A stretch of DNA of 16,016 nt from Planctomycetota bacterium (lineage in GTDB: Bacteria; Planctomycetota; UBA11346). Within the stretch, counting starts at the first letter, position 1. The number at the start of each line of letters is the position of its first letter. A model generated the notes under the pieces. That model searched no databases. It was not told where the DNA came from and was given only the letters and a program-made list of their open reading frames with translations. Location of the stretch: NCBI GenBank assembly GCA_013816415.1, contig JACDEN010000013.1, forward strand, positions 1 to 16,016. The letters are read 5' to 3'. Of this stretch, positions 12,820 to 16,016 are shown piece after piece. The position numbers were made by a program, and so were the translations under genes.

Positions 12820-14064
12820 TCACGCGCCCTCGACGACCCCGGCACCTGCCGGGGTCTGCTCGATGGCGGCGGCGGTGATGCGTTGAGCCTGCTTGCCGGT
12901 GAACTGTTCCCAGCGACGAACGATCACATCGCAGTAGCGCGGATCGAGTTCCATCAGCCGAGCGCGGCGCCCGGTCTGTTCGGCCGCGATCATGGTGGTG
13001 CCGGATCCGCCGAACGGATCGATGACCACACCACCAGGCGCGCAGGAATTCTGCACGAGGTACAGAAACAACGGCACCGGCTTCATAGTCGGGTGCTCGC
13101 CGTTGCGGCTCGGTTTATCGAAGGCGAGCACCGTGGTCTGGCAGCGATCGGATAACCAGGTGTGGGCAGCGCCATCCTTCCAGCCGTACAGACACGGTTC
13201 GTGTTTCCACTGGTAGTCCTGGCGACCGAGCACCATGGATGACTTCACCCAGACCAGGCACTGCCGCACGATGAGGCCGATATCGGCGCAGGCACCGCGC
13301 ACGGTGAAACCCGCCGAGTCGGCGTGCCAGCAGTAGAACGCCCCACCCGCACGGAGTACCGCGACCGACGCCCCGAGGCTGGCGACGAGAAACGTCCGGT
13401 ACGACGCATCGTCCATGTCGTCATTGGCGATGGTCATCGCCGCCTCGGTGGCGCCCTCGTAGGCGACGTTGTACGGCGGGTCGGTGAGGAGCAGATCGGC
13501 ATGGCCGCCGTCCATCAGCCGAGCTATGTGTTCCGGCTCGGTGCTATCCCCGCAGAGCAGGCGGTGATCACCGAGCACCCACACATCACCCGGTTTCGTG
13601 AGCGTTTGCCCGGCATCGGGCACGGGCGGAATCTCATCGGGATCGGTAAGGCCGTCCCGAACGCCTGGATCGAGCAGCTTCGCCAACTCGTCCTGGTCGA
13701 AGCCCAGCGCCGCCAAGTCCAAGTCGAGATCGCCGCCCTCGATCGCCTTCAATTCGATGCCGAGTTTTTCACGATCCCACTCCGCGATCTCGGCGGTCTT
13801 GTTGTCGGCGATGCGCAGCGCGCGGATCTGGTCGGCGGTCAGGTCGACCGCGACATGGATCGGCACCTCGGTAAGGCCGAGGTGCTTCGCGGCCCGCCAG
13901 CGGGTGTGCCCGATAACGATTACGCTCGCGGCATCCACGACGATGGGCTGGCGGAAGCCGAACTGGCGGATGCTCTCGGCTACCGCCGCCACCGCATCGT
14001 CGTTTTGGCGAGGGTTGTTCTCGTAGGGCCGAATGGAATCGATGGGGCGGGATTCGATGCGCAT
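12820..14064 (-). CDS. ParB-domain DNA methyltransferase (beta class, adenine or cytosine N-methylase)
   Basis: 414 residues. The N-terminal ParB/sulfiredoxin-like domain (1-~95) begins IDSIRPYENNPRQND and holds box II, IVIGHTRWRAAKHLGLTEVP (49-68). The methyltransferase domain follows with the catalytic motif LLLTDPPYNV (191-200) and then the AdoMet-binding motif IDPFGGSGTTMIA (348-360), which gives the beta-class order. 'HPTMKPVPLF' (324-333) is the segment that precedes the AdoMet motif in this group. DPPY fits N6-adenine methylation but N4-cytosine is not excluded. Start 14064 is chosen for AGGA about 8 nt upstream; earlier ATGs lie in the repeat region. No restriction partner is visible, so it is probably an orphan phage methylase that shields the DNA from host enzymes or marks it for packaging. 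Confidence 0.9.
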   Translation of the reverse strand: MRIESRPIDSIRPYENNPRQNDDAVAAVAESIRQFGFRQPIVVDAASVIVIGHTRWRAAKHLGLTEVPIHVAVDLTADQIRALRIADNKTAEIAEWDREKLGIELKAIEGGDLDLDLAALGFDQDELAKLLDPGVRDGLTDPDEIPPVPDAGQTLTKPGDVWVLGDHRLLCGDSTEPEHIARLMDGGHADLLLTDPPYNVAYEGATEAAMTIANDDMDDASYRTFLVASLGASVAVLRAGGAFYCWHADSAGFTVRGACADIGLIVRQCLVWVKSSMVLGRQDYQWKHEPCLYGWKDGAAHTWLSDRCQTTVLAFDKPSRNGEHPTMKPVPLFLYLVQNSCAPGGVVIDPFGGSGTTMIAAEQTGRRARLMELDPRYCDVIVRRWEQFTGKQAQRITAAAIEQTPAGAGVVEGA

Positions 14065-14096
14065 GTGGTATTCCTGGTCAGGGGTGCGGGGGCTGG

Positions 14097-14111
14097 CCGG
14101 CGGACCGCCGG
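14097..14111. repeat. Perfect 7-bp inverted repeat upstream of the methyltransferase gene
   Basis: CCGGCGG-A-CCGCCGG. The repeat lies about 33-47 nt before the methyltransferase ATG, so it could be an operator for feedback control of the methylase or a leader hairpin. Confidence 0.5.
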
Positions 14112-14193
14112 ACAACCCGGGGAAAGTGACTCGAACTCGGCGACAGTTCCCGCGGGCATGAGGAAGCCCATTGGCCGGGGAGGACCCGTTGAT

Positions 14194-14383
14194 CTGTCCC
14201 CCGTCCCCCGTCCCCCGGATTCGGGGGACAAGATTTTGATCCCCATCTCCGTCCCCCGTCCCCCACCTCCGCGCCCTATAGGCGCGCGGGAGGAGTGGGG
14301 GACAGGGGACAGAGGTGTTTGGCGGCGCTTGTCCCCCACTTCGTTTTCGCTCGGGGGACGGGGGACAACGAGCTGGGGGACAG
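14194..14383. repeat. 190-bp GTCCCCC/GGGGGAC repeat element with 9-bp inverted ends
   Basis: The outer ends are CTGTCCCCC (14194-14202) and GGGGGACAG (14375-14383), a perfect 9-bp inverted pair. Inside, the heptamer GTCCCCC occurs on the plus strand at 14196, 14203, 14210 (three in tandem), 14251, 14258 (two in tandem) and 14331. Its complement GGGGGAC starts at 14223, 14297, 14353, 14360 (tandem) and 14375. One degenerate copy, GGGGAC, lies at 14305. Local palindromes include 14209-14229 and the long one at 14258-14303. No target duplication is obvious. It could be an iteron-type origin or regulator binding array next to the replication gene, or a MITE/REP-like dispersed repeat. Confidence 0.75.
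14258..14303. repeat. Long imperfect palindrome inside the repeat element
   Basis: GTCCCCCAC (14258-14266) pairs perfectly with GTGGGGGAC (14295-14303), CTCC with GGAG, and GCGCC with GGCGC, around the loop CTATA (14276-14280). GCG and GA bulges lie on the right arm. Folded as RNA or extruded DNA, this is an 18-bp interrupted stem. Confidence 0.6.
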
Positions 14384-16016
14384 TCATGGCGAGCCATCCT
14401 TGGTAGTCGCCCGGACCTCTCGCATGGCCTGCATCGCCGTATCTTTTTTGCAGCCAACCAAGGCTCGAAGTTCACGGACGGTGAGGTGCGGATTCTCCCG
14501 AGCGAGGCGGAGTGCTTTGTCCTCGACGTCCTCGACCACGACCTGGCTCCCGGTGAGGCCGACCATCCTGGTGCCACGCGGTCCTTCCCAGGCTTCGACG
14601 ACATCACCAGACTCGACGAGATCCTCGATGGCCAACTCCACGTCGGCCTTCCGCAGCCGAGGTTGGGTCTTCCGAGCGGTGGCGTGGACCAGGTCGCTGG
14701 CAGCCCGCAACGAACGCGGTCCCTTGCCCAGCACCTCGGTGATAGCGTCCTGGATCGCACGGGTATCGACCGTGGTGGTGCCCGACTGGCGGTTGGCTTC
14801 CAAGCCGTCGTACTCATCACCAGCCTGCGCCCACACGATCCGGGGCATATCGCTAACGCCTTCCGTGAAGGGATCACCCCAGTGAAAGCGCCAGGTCCAT
14901 CCGTTCTCGTTGATCCTGCCCAGGTTGGACTTCACAACACGGAACCAGCGGTCGCCGTCCTGCATGCCCTTATCGAGCAGCGTGGCAACGCGCACGCCTG
15001 CCGTCATCTGGGCCGAGCCAGCAATCGCGTCCATGGGATCGCCATCGCCCTGACCGGTCTTGCGCAGGTGCGCGACCACCAGGACAGCCGCTCCGGTCTG
15101 CCGAGCGAGCCGGGTGAGTGCATCGAGCAGCAGCCGAACATCCTGGGCCGCATTGGCGTCGGTTCCCGCCGGTGCGAAGGCGGCAAAGGTGTCGACCACG
15201 ATCAGGTCGAAAGCATGGGTGGCGGTCGCTTCGACCAGCAGGTGGACATGCGCAGCGAGATCGATGGACGACCCGGTGGCGGTGTTGGCGAACACTGACC
15301 AGCTCACGCGGGAAAGGTCGGCGTTGGCGGCGCGCAGACGGGGCAGGAGGACACAGCTCGCGTCATCTTCACGGGCGAGCAGCAGGACTTTTCCTGGTGG
15401 ATGGCTGGTTCCATCCGGCATCGGTTTCCCGGCGGAGACACGAGCGGCCAGATCGCAGATCAGGAATGATTTACCCAAACCCTGCTTGCCACCGATCAGC
15501 GACAGCATCCCGCGAGGGATGACACCAGGCCACAGCCAGGCGATCTCACGCTCTGGCGTTTCGGCGAAGGTTTGGAGATCGAAGGTCAGGAGCGGGTTGC
15601 TGGCTGGCAGCAATCCGGATAGGTCCACGTCGCCGATGGCCTGAGGCGCTGCCCCATATCCACTCCGCCTCAATTCGGTGGCGGCAGCCTGAAAATCCCC
15701 GTGGTGCTCAAGCAGGGCATACGCAGCGAATGGACTGTAAGCCCGAGTCGGTTCGAAGGGTGCGGCGTTCGATGAGAAAACGTAGAGCACGCCCTCCTTC
15801 AGCGTGGCGGAGGTGGAGTTGGTTTTGCCCGGACGGCACCAGTGCTGGTTCGCACCATCATGGGCCAGCGACCAACCGTGATGCGTGAGCAATGCGCCGA
15901 AATCGGCACGCCGATTGAAATCGTCGCCGGGTCGCTCGCCATCCACGACGACACCCGGCTGCGGATCCACCGGTTCGGGCAGGATCGCGTTGATCGCCCA
16001 GGCGCAGCGCAGGAGG
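14384..16016 (-). CDS. Primase-helicase: RecA-like (RepA/AAA_25) replicative helicase, 5' end beyond window
   Basis: The frame is open to the right edge, so at least 543 residues are present and the N-terminus is missing; the GTG at 15970 is an internal Val, not a start. Numbering from that Val, residues 1-105 (PGDDFNRRADF, HGWSL, HWCRPGKTNSTSATLKEGVLYVFSSNAAPFE, YSPFAAYALLEHHGDFQAAATEL) match the tail of bifunctional primase/polymerase proteins. Residues 145-370 are a RecA-fold ATPase: Walker A IGGKQGLGKS (159-168), AREDD (199-203), Walker B LIVVDTFAAF (256-265) and VVAHLRK (298-304), typical of RepA-like hexameric helicases. The C-terminus has helical, winged-helix-like units (LRLARENPHLTVRELRALVG). 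It probably primes and unwinds phage DNA. The repeat element lies right after its stop. Confidence 0.85.
   Translation of the reverse strand, partial: LLRCAWAINAILPEPVDPQPGVVVDGERPGDDFNRRADFGALLTHHGWSLAHDGANQHWCRPGKTNSTSATLKEGVLYVFSSNAAPFEPTRAYSPFAAYALLEHHGDFQAAATELRRSGYGAAPQAIGDVDLSGLLPASNPLLTFDLQTFAETPEREIAWLWPGVIPRGMLSLIGGKQGLGKSFLICDLAARVSAGKPMPDGTSHPPGKVLLLAREDDASCVLLPRLRAANADLSRVSWSVFANTATGSSIDLAAHVHLLVEATATHAFDLIVVDTFAAFAPAGTDANAAQDVRLLLDALTRLARQTGAAVLVVAHLRKTGQGDGDPMDAIAGSAQMTAGVRVATLLDKGMQDGDRWFRVVKSNLGRINENGWTWRFHWGDPFTEGVSDMPRIVWAQAGDEYDGLEANRQSGTTTVDTRAIQDAITEVLGKGPRSLRAASDLVHATARKTQPRLRKADVELAIEDLVESGDVVEAWEGPRGTRMVGLTGSQVVVEDVEDKALRLARENPHLTVRELRALVGCKKDTAMQAMREVRATTKDGSP

Larger units (their letters stand above)
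14065..14383. other. Non-coding gap between primase-helicase and methyltransferase
   Basis: 319 bp without a convincing gene. It holds the inverted repeat at 14097-14111 and the heptamer-repeat element at 14194-14383. One minus-strand frame from 14387 overlaps the helicase stop as ATGA and stays open into the methyltransferase gene, but its translation is low-complexity Pro/Arg/Gly/Ser produced by the repeats, so I do not call it. Confidence 0.6.

Noticed and set aside
11621..12823. 400-codon minus-strand open frame after the methyltransferase, with a hydrophobic start (LQILFLVAVLVIEAFG) and TGATG overlap with the methyltransferase stop
   Set aside because: After the first ~25 residues it runs wholly antisense to the HARE-HTH and DUF6900-like genes, which carry recognisable family signatures; long antisense frames are common in GC-rich DNA. 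A short real peptide at its start cannot be excluded but there is no stop to define one.
13980..14387. 135-codon minus-strand frame overlapping the primase-helicase stop as ATGA
   Set aside because: Its translation is low-complexity Pro/Arg/Gly/Ser dictated by the GTCCCCC repeats and it invades the methyltransferase start; no family pattern.
13324..15298. Plus-strand frames of 327-360 codons opposite the methyltransferase and helicase genes
   Set aside because: Antisense to clear catalytic motifs (DPPY, Walker A and B); composition typical of GC-rich shadows.
1..16016. tRNA or rRNA genes, CRISPR arrays, IS elements, integrase or attachment sites
   Set aside because: Looked for by eye and not found; subtle RNA genes could be missed without a covariance search.

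Overview
The window is the structural and packaging half of a high-GC, siphovirus-like prophage or phage genome. Nearly all genes lie on the minus strand, so the transcription order runs from the right end of the window to the left. The host is not identified. The set of families (a HARE-HTH protein, a DUF6900-like protein, the primase-helicase layout, and small terminase-like and neck proteins) resembles what I associate with planctomycete prophages. That is recognition from memory, with low to moderate confidence. Shine-Dalgarno-like sites (AGGAG, GGAGG, GAGGA) are clear before many genes.

Replication and modification (16016 down to 12820): a primase-helicase gene is cut by the right edge of the window. 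Next comes a 319-bp gap holding a dense array of GTCCCCC/GGGGGAC heptamers bounded by 9-bp inverted ends. A ParB-domain DNA methyltransferase follows.

A two-gene cassette on the opposite (+) strand (11753-12745) interrupts the minus-strand order. It encodes a DUF6900-like protein and a HARE-type winged-helix protein, separated by a strong hairpin. This looks like a moron-type accessory insertion.

Packaging and head (11631 down to 4524): small terminase-like protein, large terminase, a gpW-position small protein, lambda-type portal, a protease-major capsid fusion, a DUF2190 capsid protein and a head-tail adaptor.

Neck and tail (4527 down to 1): a holin-like membrane protein, a putative tail terminator, a small beta-rich protein, a collagen-like stalk protein, an HK97-gp10-like protein, the tail tube, a tail assembly chaperone with a probable -1 frameshift extension, a lipoprotein with a C-terminal membrane segment, and the first 335 codons of the tape measure protein, which runs off the left edge. 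Many neighbours overlap by ATGA, GTGA or TGATG, so this block is probably one translationally coupled late operon.

The points most worth a second look are the heptamer-repeat element beside the replication gene, the probable G/GT frameshift, the collagen-like virion protein, the protease-capsid fusion and the opposite-strand cassette. No tRNA, rRNA, CRISPR array, integrase, IS element or attachment site was seen. The lysis enzymes and the integration module must lie outside the window or be absent.
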